DNA of 64,000 bases from Cyanobacteria bacterium FACHB-63. Lineage in GTDB: Bacteria; Cyanobacteriota; Cyanobacteriia; Leptolyngbyales; Leptolyngbyaceae. Under the pieces are notes generated by a model that was not told the origin of the DNA, did no database searches, and saw only the letters and a program-made list of their open reading frames with translations. Below, piece by piece: positions 35,354-45,503 of the stretch; position 1 is the stretch's first letter; each line of letters begins with the position of its first letter. A program made the translations under genes and the position numbers. The DNA is taken from contig JACJNX010000038.1 in the NCBI GenBank assembly GCA_014695255.1, positions 62,001 through 126,000 of the forward strand. The letters run 5' to 3'.

Positions 35354-36610
35354 ATGGTGATTGACACACAAGGGCTAACTGTTCGGACAGATGCGGAGGG
35401 CACGATCGCTGCTCTCGACCGCTTCATCGACCAATCTCTGTACTACGGCAATCAAGCCGAATCCACAATTTTACAAGCGCTATCCCTCGACCCGACCTGC
35501 GCGATCGCGCAAGCATATGCAGCAGCGTATTACCTCTCTCAAGAAACTGAAATCGCACATCGCACTGCCATTAACCATCTCAAAGTTGCGCAACAGTATG
35601 CACCCATCGCAACTGAACGGGAGCAATGGTATATCAGCGCGATCTCAGCTTGGGCGCGGGGGGACATTTCTGAAGCCATTGATCTGCACGAAGCGATCGC
35701 GCTTCACTATCCCCAAGATTTGATCTCGGTTCAACAGGGACAATATCACTACTTTTATCGGGGAGATGCGAGACGATTGCTGCGAATTGCTGAAAAAGTG
35801 CTGCCGATGAATTTAGACAGCCCGCATTTACACTATTTATATGGAATGATTGCGTTTGGATTAGAGCAGTGCGGTGACGTTAATCAGGCGATGAAAGTCG
35901 GATTACAGGCGATCAGATTAAATCGCGCTGATCCTTGGGCACAACACGCGATCGCCCATGTGTTAGAAGAGCAGAACCGACCCGCAGCAGGCATTGCTTG
36001 GATGGAGAAGCATTCGGATACTTGGGAACAATGCAACTCAATGCTATACACCCACAATTGGTGGCACGTTGCACTTTACTACTTAGCATTAGGCAATGTT
36101 GAAAAGGTGTTAGCGCTCTACGATCAACACATTTGGGGACGAGCGAATTCGTTTTCGTCAAAAGATCAAGTTGGAGCGATCGCAACTCTAATCAAATTAG
36201 AGTTGCAAGGCGTAGAAGTTGGGCAACGCTGGAACGCGATCGCTCCCTATCTCCATGCACGCTTACGCGAACACAGATTACCATTTCAAGATTTGCACTA
36301 TGTCTATGCACTAGCGCGTGCAGGGTACACGGATTGGGTTAACGACTTGCTGCACAGTTGGACAAGTCATGCACAACGAGCTGCACCTGAATCACGGTTC
36401 ATTTGGCTTCAGGTCGTTCTTCCGGTTGCTAAAGGGTTAATTGCTCATGCTCAAGGCAATTGGACAATTACGATCGCGCAATTACAGCCAAATTTATCAA
36501 ACCTACAAGCAATCGGTGGAAGTCGAACTCAACGGAAATTGTTCGAGCAAATCTATCAACACGCAGTCTTGCAGCATCAATCTCAGTGGCAGACCTTTAA
36601 AGCTGGCTAA
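35354..36610 (+). CDS. TPR protein of the TTC38-like type
   Basis: 418 residues. Helical repeats run along the length, with a distinctive middle: HLHYLYGMIAFGLEQCGDVN, WAQHAIAHVLEEQNRPAAGI and YTHNWWHVALYYLALGN. The conserved His and Trp blocks are those of TTC38, a family of unknown function found from bacteria to animals. In bacteria I have seen it near flavin monooxygenase genes, but that is recollection. It carries a strong sulfur operator. Its end overlaps the convergent PhnD-like gene by 14 bp. Confidence 0.75.
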   Translation: MVIDTQGLTVRTDAEGTIAALDRFIDQSLYYGNQAESTILQALSLDPTCAIAQAYAAAYYLSQETEIAHRTAINHLKVAQQYAPIATEREQWYISAISAWARGDISEAIDLHEAIALHYPQDLISVQQGQYHYFYRGDARRLLRIAEKVLPMNLDSPHLHYLYGMIAFGLEQCGDVNQAMKVGLQAIRLNRADPWAQHAIAHVLEEQNRPAAGIAWMEKHSDTWEQCNSMLYTHNWWHVALYYLALGNVEKVLALYDQHIWGRANSFSSKDQVGAIATLIKLELQGVEVGQRWNAIAPYLHARLREHRLPFQDLHYVYALARAGYTDWVNDLLHSWTSHAQRAAPESRFIWLQVVLPVAKGLIAHAQGNWTITIAQLQPNLSNLQAIGGSRTQRKLFEQIYQHAVLQHQSQWQTFKAG

Positions 36611-37406
36611 ATCGAGAATTGATCACAGTGTCGTAGATTTTTGCGATCGCATCATAATACTGGGTTGTCACGGCGGCATATCGGCTCACATTCATTCGAG
36701 TCATTGCCGCCTTTAATTCTGCATCTGGTTGCAATAATGTGGCTTGGATTTGATCGATCAGATCCTCACCTAACTGTTGAGAAACAACAATCGGCGGCAT
36801 CGGACAAGGATCACTCGATTCAACAATTCGGATTTGAGCTGCAAGTTCGGGAAATACGCGCAGTTCTTGTTCTAAAACGGTGCTGTCGATCGCCGCACAA
36901 TCGGCTTTTCCCTCAATCACCCAGCGAATTGAGGTTTGATGAGAACCCGATTGAACGGCTTGTCTGAAAAAGTGAGTTGAGTGCTCTTGCAGTAAGCGAT
37001 ACCGAAGTAGATAGTAACCGCTATTCGAGCCAGGATCGTTGTAGCAAACGGTCGAACCTGCCAAATCTGAGAAACAATGGAACGGACTATCGGCACGAAC
37101 AATAATATCTGAGAAATAGACTGGGCGATTCTGATATCGATCGGCTTGCATAATCGGAGCCGCGATCGCTCTCAGTTGTCCCGGTGCGATGCGACAGTTC
37201 CGAATAAATGGCAATCCACAAATAAAGGCAAGATCAACCTGACGCTTTTGTAGGTCGTCGAGCGGCTGGCGATCGCTAGCAGAAAGCTGGATCTCACATT
37301 GAAGCATCCGACTGATTGAACGTGCGATTGCCTGATAATGCTCCATCCAGTTGGGAGCTAAATAAGAAACAGCATTCAATGAAACAAGTTGTGCTTTCTG
37401 AAGCAT
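36597..37406 (-). CDS. PhnD-like periplasmic binding protein (no visible signal peptide)
   Basis: About 269 residues from the ATG giving MLQKAQLVSLNAVSYLAP. An ATG at 37454 is excluded because the operator covers that region. Seen: RQVDLAFICGLPFI, ADSPFHCFSDLAGSTVCYND and GKADCAAIDSTVLEQELR, the pattern of phosphate/phosphite/phosphonate binding proteins. No signal peptide is seen, so it may be a cytosolic sensor or a mis-set start. No transporter gene adjoins. Its ligand may be a sulfur analogue given the context. Confidence 0.7.
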   Translation of the reverse strand: MLQKAQLVSLNAVSYLAPNWMEHYQAIARSISRMLQCEIQLSASDRQPLDDLQKRQVDLAFICGLPFIRNCRIAPGQLRAIAAPIMQADRYQNRPVYFSDIIVRADSPFHCFSDLAGSTVCYNDPGSNSGYYLLRYRLLQEHSTHFFRQAVQSGSHQTSIRWVIEGKADCAAIDSTVLEQELRVFPELAAQIRIVESSDPCPMPPIVVSQQLGEDLIDQIQATLLQPDAELKAAMTRMNVSRYAAVTTQYYDAIAKIYDTVINSRFSQL

Positions 37407-37758
37407 TCGAGACGACTGCAAAACATTCTTTTTGTATATTAAGCAAAAATCCACCGTTTTACTGTATTTATAAATTCAGGCTGCTGTGAAGTGCAAACGA
37501 TATTGATAGGCGATATTGATAGGAGTTCAAAAGCAGTGTTTCTGGATTCTTCCGTTACATGTGGATGTCAGCTTAGATTGTTCGGATTCGCATCTAGTTA
37601 ACATCTTCGTAATTCCTATACTCCAATTTATCGCTCGACTTTTGGGATTTAATCTTGTTTATTCAGACATGACATGAGAATATACTTTTCATGATTGTTT
37701 TACTCATGCTTTTCGAGAACAGTAAACCGCTTAAAAGTCTTTATTGAAATGAAACCCC
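37407..37758. other. Intergenic region between PhnD-like and YeeE genes
   Basis: Holds the weak operator site 10 at its left end. The rest is AT-rich; a promoter for the YeeE gene is expected near 37680 (TATACT at 37681), which I cannot confirm. Confidence 0.35.
37441..37466 (-). promoter_or_regulatory. Possible sulfur-regulon operator, site 10 (weak)
   Basis: On the minus strand TACAGTAA followed by AACGGTGGAT; the second arm is missing. Location, 35 bp before the PhnD-like start, is what makes it worth listing. Confidence 0.35.
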
Positions 37759-38930
37759 ATGAGCAGCCTTGAACTTTCTCTGCCTCGTTCTTCTCAACCT
37801 CGCCCTCAACGGTTAGGGGTGTTAATTGTTTTAGCGATCGCAGTCGCAATGAGTATTGGATTGACGCTATTTGGTTGGAAACAAACTGTGTTGTTTTTGA
37901 TTGGTAGCTTATTCGGCATCAGTCTGTATCATGCAAGCTTTGGGTTTGCCTCAGCGTACCGAAGATTGTTTGTTTATCGTGATGTCAATGGAGTGCTGGC
38001 ACAGGTATTGATGCTGTCGGTTGCAACGCTTTTATTTGTCCCGTTTTTAGCAAGTCGGTCTTTCTTTGGACAAGCGATCGAGGGAGCCGTTGCACCCGTT
38101 GCCGTTCAAGGTGCGATCGGTGCATTTCTCTTCGGCATCGGAATGCAGCTAGGGAGCGGTTGTGCATGTGGAACGCTTTATACGATCGGGGGCGGTAGCA
38201 GTGGAATGCTACTAACACTGCTGACCTTTGGAATTGGCTCTTTTTGGGCAAGTTTAACCGGAAGTCTTTGGGCGAGTCTTCCCAAACTGCAACCGATTTC
38301 GCTGGTCAATACTTTTGGGTGGACAGGTGGTGCAATTCAGCTTGCAGTTCTGGGATTGATTGCGTTGGCACTTTGGAAAAACCGCGCTCCTACAGCAATT
38401 GAGAAACCGACTCAAACAATTTCTCTTCTCTATGGTCCGTGGTCATTAGTCTGGGCGCGATCGCCCTTGCAGTGCTCAATTGGTTAACCCTCTTGATTGC
38501 AGGAAGACCCTGGGGAGTGACTTGGGGCTTTACGCTATGGACAGCGAAGATTGCTCAGTTGTTCGGTTGGAATCCGGCGACAAGTGCATTCTGGAGCCAA
38601 GGGATGGGGGCTGAAGCGCTACGGAAAAGCATATTTGCTGACACGATTTCAGTGATGAATTTTGGAGTCGTATTAGGAGCAGCATTAGCAGCAACGTTGG
38701 CAGGTCGGTTAGCATTGAAAAAGCCTCAGTCAAAGCTTGCGATCGTGGCTGCTTTAGTTGGCGGATTAATGATGGGATACGGGGCAAGATTAGCATTTGG
38801 GTGTAATGTTGGAGCCTACTTTGGTGGGATTGCTTCTACCAGTTTGCATGGTTGGTTATGGATTGTGTTTGCGCTGTTGGGAACAGGAATTGGGATAAAG
38901 GCGCGATCGATCTTTAGGCTTTCTAACTGA
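37759..38930 (+). pseudogene. YeeE/YedE-family sulfur-compound transporter, frameshifted
   Basis: Two halves in different frames: residues 1-230 from 37759 and a second part starting near 38439 (VISLGAIALAVLNWLTLLIAGRPWG) that ends at 38930. Together they make one protein of about 390 residues with the two Cys-containing signature blocks, GMQLGSGCACGTLYTIGGGS in the first half and GYGARLAFGCNVGAYFGGI in the second. In characterised YeeE, such Cys take in thiosulfate. The frame changes around 38435-38445, with no slippery heptamer seen. Either a recent pseudogene or a sequence error. Confidence 0.75.
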
Positions 38931-38946
38931 TTTGCTCGACTTTTAA

Positions 38947-38990
38947 TCTGCGCTCAAGACTTCCTAAAGATGGGAAGTCTTGAGCGCAGA
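38947..38990. terminator. Long perfect hairpin after the YeeE gene
   Basis: An 18-base arm (TCTGCGCTCAAGACTTCC) is repeated inverted after an 8-base loop. No T-run follows directly on either strand, so it may be an unusual terminator or a transcript-stabilising end. Confidence 0.5.
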
Positions 38991-39044
38991 AATCTGTTGT
39001 GAGGTTTTCTAGCCACCCTTAGCAGAAGGCTGATTGGATTGTAC

Positions 39045-39260
39045 TTAGCGGACAAAATGACGGAGATCTCGGAGCTTAGAGAGAAATCGATATCTCCAAT
39101 GCAAATTATGAAGCATAACCCCGCTGGTGTTTTGGATTGCTTCTCGCGGAGGTTCAATCTCCCAAACGTCGTGAACTTTCAGTTCGTAACTCTCCGATTG
39201 CTTCATTTCCCAAGGCTCACCTGCCGAGATTTCTCGTTCAATCAGATTGTGAAATGCCAT
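39045..39260 (-). CDS. Small hypothetical protein, 71 residues (uncertain)
   Basis: ATG at 39260 with GAGGCGAG before it. Charged sequence (HNLIEREISAGEPWEMKQSE, LKVHDVWEIEPPREAIQ) with a basic C-terminus. No family recognised. It lies just upstream of the minus-strand part of the intergenic region between YeeE and ssuD. Confidence 0.4.
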   Translation of the reverse strand: MAFHNLIEREISAGEPWEMKQSESYELKVHDVWEIEPPREAIQNTSGVMLHNLHWRYRFLSKLRDLRHFVR

Positions 39261-39436
39261 AGTCTCGCCTCATCAAGAGTATTGAATCGCTACGAGTTCA
39301 AAAATTCGATTAGTCATAGTCCTACGCGAGTGGTAGTGACCTTCGTTGCAAAGACCGAAGTTGCGAATTCACCTGTTAATTGAGATACGATCGCTCGATA
39401 GTCTTTCAGATTTGCTCATTAAGTGAAATGGTGGAA

Positions 39437-40591
39437 TTAGTCTACGGTAGTGGTTGATTGTTGTTGCTTTGGAAATTTCTCATTCGCAACAATCTCCCCA
39501 AACGGGCTGAACATCACTTGCTGCTCGGTTTGCGTGAAGTGACTTAAAGGCAACTTAGGAAATAGCAATTCTGCGACGCGATAGGCTTCTTCCAGGTGGG
39601 GATAGCCTGACAGAATGAAGGTATCAACTCCGATGTTGGAATACTCCAGCATTCGCGCTGCGATCGTATCCGCATCCCCGACTAGCGCCGTTCCCGCTCC
39701 TCCTCGTACCAAACCGACACCCGCCCACAGATTCGGACTAATTTCCAACGCCTCACGGCTCCCGTTATGCAACTGAGTCATGCGTTGCTGTCCTTCAGAA
39801 TCCATTCGGGCATAAGCTTTCTGGGCAGTCGCGATCGCGTCCTCATCCACATAGTGAATCAATTGATTCGCAGCATCCCAAGCTTCACTTTCTGTCTCGC
39901 GCACAATAACATGCAGGCGAATACCGAATTTTAGCGATCGTCCTTGTTGTTCTGCCAATCGCCGCACCGATTGAATCTTTTCAGCAACCTGTTCTGGTGG
40001 TTCACCCCAAGTTAAATAGGTATCGACGTGCTTTGCAGCAATCTCTCTAGCAATCGGTGAAGAACCTCCAAACCAAAGCGGAGGATAGGGCTTCTGAACG
40101 GTCGGAAACAGCATTTTTCCACCCTGAACGTTGAGATAATCGCCTTTCTGAGTGACTTCGTTTCCTTGGGCAATTTCGCGCCAAATCGCTAAGAATTCAT
40201 CGGTTAAGCGATAGCGATCGTCATGGCTCAAATGCAGTCCATCACCCGCTAACTCCACTGGGTCGCCGCCTGTCACCACATTGATCAATAACCGCCCATT
40301 CGATAGTCGGTCGAAAGTTGCCGCCATCCGAGCAGCAACCCCAGGAGAAACCAATCCCGGACGCACTGCAACCAGAAACCGCATTTGTTGTGTTAACGGC
40401 ATCAATGTAGAAGCAACGATCCAAGCATCTTCGCAAGAACGGCCTGTTGGCAACAATGCTCCAAAAAAGCCTAAATGATCGACTGCTTGAGCGATTTGTT
40501 TCAAATAATCATAGTTGGTCGCTCGTCCCCCGATCGAGGTTCCAAGGTAACGACCATCCCCATGAGTTGGAATAAACCAAAGAACTTGCAT
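39437..40591 (-). CDS. ssuD: FMNH2-dependent alkanesulfonate monooxygenase SsuD
   Basis: 384 residues. Releases sulfite from alkanesulfonates using FMNH2 from SsuE. Seen: opening [31 protein letters not shown] with the active-site Cys, [29 protein letters not shown] and [13 protein letters not shown]. The start at 40591 is chosen because AGGAGAAG lies before it and homology begins there. Overlaps the end of ssuB, forming the operon ssuA-C-B-D. Confidence 0.9.
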   Translation of the reverse strand: MQVLWFIPTHGDGRYLGTSIGGRATNYDYLKQIAQAVDHLGFFGALLPTGRSCEDAWIVASTLMPLTQQMRFLVAVRPGLVSPGVAARMAATFDRLSNGRLLINVVTGGDPVELAGDGLHLSHDDRYRLTDEFLAIWREIAQGNEVTQKGDYLNVQGGKMLFPTVQKPYPPLWFGGSSPIAREIAAKHVDTYLTWGEPPEQVAEKIQSVRRLAEQQGRSLKFGIRLHVIVRETESEAWDAANQLIHYVDEDAIATAQKAYARMDSEGQQRMTQLHNGSREALEISPNLWAGVGLVRGGAGTALVGDADTIAARMLEYSNIGVDTFILSGYPHLEEAYRVAELLFPKLPLSHFTQTEQQVMFSPFGEIVANEKFPKQQQSTTTVD

Positions 40592-40610
40592 CAATGCTTC
40601 TCCTGATTGT

Positions 40611-41402
40611 CTATCTGCGTGCTGGAACTTCAAAAATTGATAAATCAGCCGAATCCTGAGACTTAGAAGTCTTCTCTGATTGCATGACTCGTGCTAGAAC
40701 TTGCTCAACAAGTTGGATAAAGGCTGGACTACTGCGATCGCGAGGACGGGGTAGAGAAATAGGAAGATCGATCGCAATCTCACCTGCTTCGAGCAAAATC
40801 ACGCGATCGGCAAGTGCAACTGCTTCATCGACATCATGTGTAACCAGTAGGGCAGTAAATTGCTGTTCTTGCCAAAGCTGTTCAACCAAATGCTGCATCT
40901 CACGGCGAGTCAAAGCATCTAAAGCACTGAGCGGTTCATCAAGGAGTAGAAGACGCGGATTGCTCACTAACGCTCTTGCTAAAGCAACACGCTGCTTTTG
41001 TCCTCCAGAAAGAACCAGTGGAAAGTCCTGCGATCGATCTTCTAATCCAACTTGCTGCAATGCCCAAATTGCTTTATCTTTCCAGCGATGCCGAACCCCT
41101 AATCCCACATTTTGCAGCACTCGCTTCCACGGCAACAATCGTGCATCTTGAAACATGACACGTGCATTGGAATTGAGGGAACGCAAAGGTTCTCCGTTTA
41201 TCAAAATTGTGCCGCTTGTCGATCGCTCTAATCCTGCGATTAAGCGCAATAACGTGCTTTTGCCGCATCCGCTCCGACCGACGATCGCAACAAACTGACC
41301 TGCTGCAACCTCTAAATTTAAGTCACGCAAAACACGCTGCTGACCGTAGGTTTGGCTTAACTGCCGGAGCTGTAAGGCTGCTCCTAAACGGGTTGATGTC
41401 AT
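40611..41402 (-). CDS. ssuB: Sulfonate ABC transporter ATPase SsuB
   Basis: 263 residues from the ATG at 41402, which has GGAAATC before it. Walker [10 protein letters not shown], signature [15 protein letters not shown], Walker [12 protein letters not shown] and the switch His in [15 protein letters not shown] are intact. Nitrate/sulfonate/taurine subfamily. The gene order ssuA, C, B, D with near-zero gaps supports the SsuB name over TauB. Confidence 0.88.
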   Translation of the reverse strand: MTSTRLGAALQLRQLSQTYGQQRVLRDLNLEVAAGQFVAIVGRSGCGKSTLLRLIAGLERSTSGTILINGEPLRSLNSNARVMFQDARLLPWKRVLQNVGLGVRHRWKDKAIWALQQVGLEDRSQDFPLVLSGGQKQRVALARALVSNPRLLLLDEPLSALDALTRREMQHLVEQLWQEQQFTALLVTHDVDEAVALADRVILLEAGEIAIDLPISLPRPRDRSSPAFIQLVEQVLARVMQSEKTSKSQDSADLSIFEVPARR

Positions 41403-41415
41403 TGATTTCCTTGCC

Positions 41416-42198
41416 TTAAGCAATTTGATAACTGGGGTGCCACTGTAGCAATTTCGTTTCTAAAAACTTCGCGATCGTATCCGCAACTTTTCCGAGCAGC
41501 GAATACATCAAAATGCTGAATACTACAATATCTGTTCTCATGAATTCCCTAGCGTTCATCGCCATGTACCCGATGCCAGAATCAGAAGCAATGGTTTCAG
41601 CAACAATTAGAGTGAGCCACATGAAACCGAGTGCATATCTCAAGCCGACAAGAATCGAGGGAATTGCTCCAGGTAAAACAACCTGCCAGAATAATTCTGT
41701 AGAACTTAAGCCGTATGCTTTTCCCATTTCAATTAACCCTCGATCGACTGTCCGAACTCCATGAAAGGTATTGAGATAGATGGGAAAAAATACGCCAATT
41801 GAAACCAAAAAGAGCTTCGCCTCCTCACCGATGCCGAACCACAGAATCACAAGGGGAATCATGGCTAGGTGCGGAATGTTTCGCAACATTTGCACCGTGG
41901 TATCAAGTAGTCTCTCAGCCACAGGGAGCGAACCCGTTAGCAAGCCTAATCCAAAGCCGATCGATCCTCCGACTGCTAAACCTGTAAATGCACGGGCTGT
42001 ACTCACCCACAGATTTCGGGACAATTCACCCGTATTCGCTAACTGAATTCCTGCCTGAACTACCGCAGTCGGTGCTGGAAGCACACGAGTGGATAAAATT
42101 CCAGCCTGAGCTAATCCCTGCCATAGAACAATCAGGGCGATCGGTACTGCCCACGGAACAAGCTGATTGGCTCTAAACTTACGAAATGTTTTCTGCAT
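41416..42198 (-). CDS. ssuC: Sulfonate ABC transporter permease SsuC
   Basis: 260 residues, about six hydrophobic helices. The EAA loop is present as [27 protein letters not shown] (listed here in part: KAYGLSS, VVLPGA), the coupling site for SsuB. Family length. It begins 6 bp after ssuA ends. Confidence 0.87.
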   Translation of the reverse strand: MQKTFRKFRANQLVPWAVPIALIVLWQGLAQAGILSTRVLPAPTAVVQAGIQLANTGELSRNLWVSTARAFTGLAVGGSIGFGLGLLTGSLPVAERLLDTTVQMLRNIPHLAMIPLVILWFGIGEEAKLFLVSIGVFFPIYLNTFHGVRTVDRGLIEMGKAYGLSSTELFWQVVLPGAIPSILVGLRYALGFMWLTLIVAETIASDSGIGYMAMNAREFMRTDIVVFSILMYSLLGKVADTIAKFLETKLLQWHPSYQIA

Positions 42199-42204
42199 GA
42201 CACC

Positions 42205-43278
42205 CTATTGCTGAACTTTCGCGACTTCTTGAACTTTCACAGGCTTGGGCAGTAGTCCCAACTGAAGAAAGGTATCTGCAACTTGCTGCTGATAGCTCAC
42301 AACATCGGGCTTAATCGCTTGAACTCCCGAAGGACGACGCTCTAACACTTCTTCTAATACAGGTACTTCAATTCCAAGCTGTGGCGATAGTTGTGCGGCA
42401 GCTTCTTTCACATTCGCCTTCGCCCAAGCATCTGCTTTTTCAACTTCTTCTACGATCGCCTTTACTTGCTCTGGATATTTATCTGTAAATGGTTTCGCAG
42501 CTAAATAAAATTCTCGATTTGCAACCAAGCCCTCTCCATCTCGGATCACTCGCGCTTCAGTTGCCTGCTTTGCCGCAGTAAAAAACGGATCCCAAATGAC
42601 CCAAGCATCCACTGTTCCTTGTTCAAAGGCTGCTCTTGCATCTGCAGGCGGCAAAAATACAGGCTGAATTTCTTCGTACTTTACACCTGCCTCCTTCAAC
42701 GCTTGCACAAGAAAAAAGTGAACATTAGAGCCTTTATTCAATGCAATCTTCTTTCCCTTGAGATCTTTTACGGACTGAATCGAGGAATCCTTTCGTACTA
42801 AAATTGCTTCGCCCTTCGGGTTTGGAGCTTGATTCGCAATGTAAACAAGGGGTGCGCCTGCTGCTTGAGCGAAGATTGGTGGAGCTTCGCCCGTATGTCC
42901 GAAGTCAATGCTGCCTGCATTGAGCGCCTCAAGTAGCTGAGGTCCGGCGGGGAATTGTGTCCATTGTACTGAAACACCTTGTCCTTTTAATCGTTGTTCA
43001 AGGTTGCCTTTCGCTTTCAAAATGTTGAGCGTACCGAATTTTTGATACCCCACTCGAATCACTTTGCCTTCAACATTCTGCCCAGTAGACGTATTAGTTG
43101 CGGAAGTTGGTGCAATTGCATTAGACGAATTGCTGGCAGAACAAGCGCTCAGGACAACATTAATCCCGAAGCCAAGCGTACATAACACCGCAAACGATCG
43201 TGTCACATAAAATTTTTCTCGCTTGGCTTGTTTACCTCTATTTTTATAGATCGAGGTTTTTTTCAACAATGTGAGCAC
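42205..43278 (-). CDS. ssuA: Sulfonate ABC transporter binding protein SsuA
   Basis: 357 residues. Lipobox near residue 46 (NVVLSAC), so a lipoprotein after a long basic N-region. The mature part has VIRVGYQKFGTLNILKA, GSIDFGHTGEAPPIFAQAAG and KKIALNKGSNVHFFLVQAL, as in SsuA. It brings alkanesulfonates to SsuBC. A palindromic operator stands 45 bp before the start and controls the whole ssuACBD operon. Confidence 0.87.
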   Translation of the reverse strand: MLTLLKKTSIYKNRGKQAKREKFYVTRSFAVLCTLGFGINVVLSACSASNSSNAIAPTSATNTSTGQNVEGKVIRVGYQKFGTLNILKAKGNLEQRLKGQGVSVQWTQFPAGPQLLEALNAGSIDFGHTGEAPPIFAQAAGAPLVYIANQAPNPKGEAILVRKDSSIQSVKDLKGKKIALNKGSNVHFFLVQALKEAGVKYEEIQPVFLPPADARAAFEQGTVDAWVIWDPFFTAAKQATEARVIRDGEGLVANREFYLAAKPFTDKYPEQVKAIVEEVEKADAWAKANVKEAAAQLSPQLGIEVPVLEEVLERRPSGVQAIKPDVVSYQQQVADTFLQLGLLPKPVKVQEVAKVQQ

Positions 43279-43322
43279 TTTTCTTCTCCAAGCCTACAAA
43301 TACGGTTCTTCTCCAAGGCTAA

Positions 43323-43348
43323 TCCGGTAAGTTGATCGGCTTACCGGA
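43323..43348 (-). promoter_or_regulatory. Sulfur-regulon 26-bp operator, site 11 (perfect palindrome arms)
   Basis: TCCGGTAA-N10-TTACCGGA, both arms perfectly inverted, TGATCGG core, 45 bp before ssuA. The outer AT is AT...AT (flanking ATCC/GGAT), extending the symmetry to 28 bp. A further TACGGT half-site lies at 43301. Confidence 0.75.
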
Positions 43349-43548
43349 TTATTTAAGTCAGATTAGCAGCATGACATATTGGCTGCAACCCAATAAAGTA
43401 CCTTTGTTACAAAACAGGAGTTGTTTTGGATTCAAGCTTGCTTCAAGAGGCTTTAACGACTTTTATTCCAGCAAAAGAAGATCTATCAAATATCCCTGGT
43501 TTTCTACTCATCTTTGTAGAATGGATATTTTGTATTAACGAAATATCT

Positions 43549-43956
43549 CTATTCAATCACAACGGCATTCAGAAGCTCTAGCGGAACCGTGAAGACGTAG
43601 TAGATAACTCCCAATCCTAATAGAACGATTGTCAAACTCGAAAGAATCACCCAGCGATCCGGTGGCTCATAGGTATCCTCTTCGATATCGTTGCGAACGG
43701 CAAAGTAATGCTGGGTCGAAAGAAAGACCGAGAGAAGACCAGCGATCGCGAACGCAAGTCCCAGTTTCCAACCTGCTCCGGGCGGTTGAGGAGCCATTGG
43801 CGGACGCAGAACTCTCAGACGAACAATGAGAACACCAAATCCCATCAACGCAATACCGCTTCGCATCCAAGCAAGATAGGTGCGCTCATTTGCAAGATGA
43901 TCGCGGATGCGATTGGGATTTAGCTTTTTCGGTTTTTCCTGGAGTTCTGCGCTCAT
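43549..43956 (-). CDS. DUF202 membrane protein (YidH type)
   Basis: 135 residues. Opening NRIRDHLANERTYLAWMRSG is the DUF202 signature, followed by three hydrophobic helices. Function unknown. It stands alone. Confidence 0.85.
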   Translation of the reverse strand: MSAELQEKPKKLNPNRIRDHLANERTYLAWMRSGIALMGFGVLIVRLRVLRPPMAPQPPGAGWKLGLAFAIAGLLSVFLSTQHYFAVRNDIEEDTYEPPDRWVILSSLTIVLLGLGVIYYVFTVPLELLNAVVIE

Positions 43957-44437
43957 AGATTCTTAATTGGTACTACCTGTGATCGAAACATCCCAGATAG
44001 CGGCTTTAATATTGGCTGAAGTTAGAACTGGTCTGGGGATCGGAAACAGCCTGAGGTTGCTAGTTAGTTGCAGTAGTCATAATTAACTTCCTGAACTATT
44101 TGAGCAATGAGAATTTTTGACGAACATAAATAGCGACACCATTCAGTACTAAAATCAGTGTCAGTAATACTGAGATAGTTTTGCTCTTCTAAAAGCATTT
44201 CTACAAGCAGTGATCAATCCTGCTAGGAGAGCGGTCGAAACAGCAGATGTAACTTGTTTTCTCACGGACTTGAAGAGAATCAGCAACTTCTGTATGAAAA
44301 TACGATTCATGGCTCGGATTTTAGTATTTTGCTCACAAAAAGGCTATCACCCTAGAGATGAAGAAATCAAGTGGAATCGATGCGAAGAATTCATCGTTCT
44401 CATACCCGCAGGTCTACCGCTCTGCTACAAGGTTGTT
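43957..44437. other. Intergenic region with a possible PstA remnant
   Basis: Between about 44095 and 44180 the minus strand reads SKTISVLLTLILVLNGVAIY, then VRQKF and a stop, like the last helix of a phosphate permease (PstA/PstC). The rest of such a gene is missing. The remainder has no gene that I can support; a plus-strand open frame at 44210-44446 has no homology. Confidence 0.3.
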
Positions 44438-45317
44438 TCATTGTAGGAGAGGAAATATTCGCTGGAGTTGATTGGCGAACTGTCGTTTAGCAGTTGCCAT
44501 TGAAGTAAAGCCGACTGACCGAGCTAGGGTGATGAAGAAGTTGCGTATCACTGACCCATTCGCTGCTGCATATCGACCTGACTGCGGTGCGTTGTCTTCG
44601 TTAAACGTGACAGCTTTGACCCAATGCAATCGATTTTCAATGCTCCAATGCCCGCGAATGATGCGATGAAACTGTTCTGCATCCGCGACGACGCTACTGA
44701 TGTAGGACTGCCGCTCGTCAAACGGTTTGCCGTCTCGACACCCCTGTCGTTGCACCACGATGTAGGATTGTATTCCTGGCCACTCGTGCCCAAATGCTGC
44801 GACCTCATCAAACACGCTGACTTGCCAGCTCGTGCTCCGTCCATGACCTTGTTCGTGTTCCTGATAGCCACTTGACGGCTGATTCGTCTTTGATTGTTGC
44901 TCGATGCCTCGGTACAATCGCTGTTGATTTGCTTTGACGCATACGAGGTAGTCGTTGCCTTGCTTGACGATCTGGTGCAGTGTTTTTTTGACAGTGTAAT
45001 GGTCATCGTCAGTCACGCTGCCTTTGATGCTTTTGCCATCGGCTGCAAACCACTCTCCCGCCTCTACCTCATACTGTAACTGTGCCCAATCAGTAAACAC
45101 AGCCGCTAGAACGTCGTAATTCAACTGTTGCATCACGCGGCGAAAGGTTGAGTAGAAAGGAAGCTTTGTGTCGGGTGCGAGTTCCAACGTTTGGCAAATC
45201 TCCCGACCCTAGATCTCGACAAACTCCGCTAACGATCGGTAGCCCCAGTACCCCATCATTGCACCCAAGATAATCAGCAGTAAGGTAATGTGCTAGACGT
45301 GTGGACCAGGGGATCAT
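44438..45317 (-). pseudogene. ISAs1-family transposase, degenerate
   Basis: From 45187 down, about 245 residues of the catalytic part are intact: FAADGKSIKGSV (first Asp), VCVKANQQRLY, RGHWSIENRLHWVKAVTFNED (Glu region). Upstream the minus strand reads LIILGAMMGYWGYRSLAEFV then an in-frame TAG near 45210, and an earlier stop and frame change before the usual N-terminus. So at least two lesions; the element is not autonomous. The ends of the element could not be fixed: I saw no matching terminal repeats. Confidence 0.75.
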
Positions 45318-45503
45318 CGAATTCTGCTTCTAAACGCAGCCTCCCAAAAGTCATCCCCATGTCTAGAACACAATCCCCCACACTCTGTAACAGTTGCAAG
45401 CCTTAATAAAGTTTACGTGAACCTTAGCGCACAAGTCGAACCCATCGTTTGATTTTGCGTCACCCTAAGTTATAGTCACATTCCCAAACGTGAGGGCAGA
45501 GAC

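Noticed and set aside
38431-38447. Programmed frameshift in the YeeE gene
   Set aside because: No slippery heptamer or downstream structure at the break; family members are read in a single frame.
44210-44446. Open frame of 78 residues before the ISAs1 transposase
   Set aside because: No ribosome site, no family likeness, irregular composition; it lies in a decayed zone.
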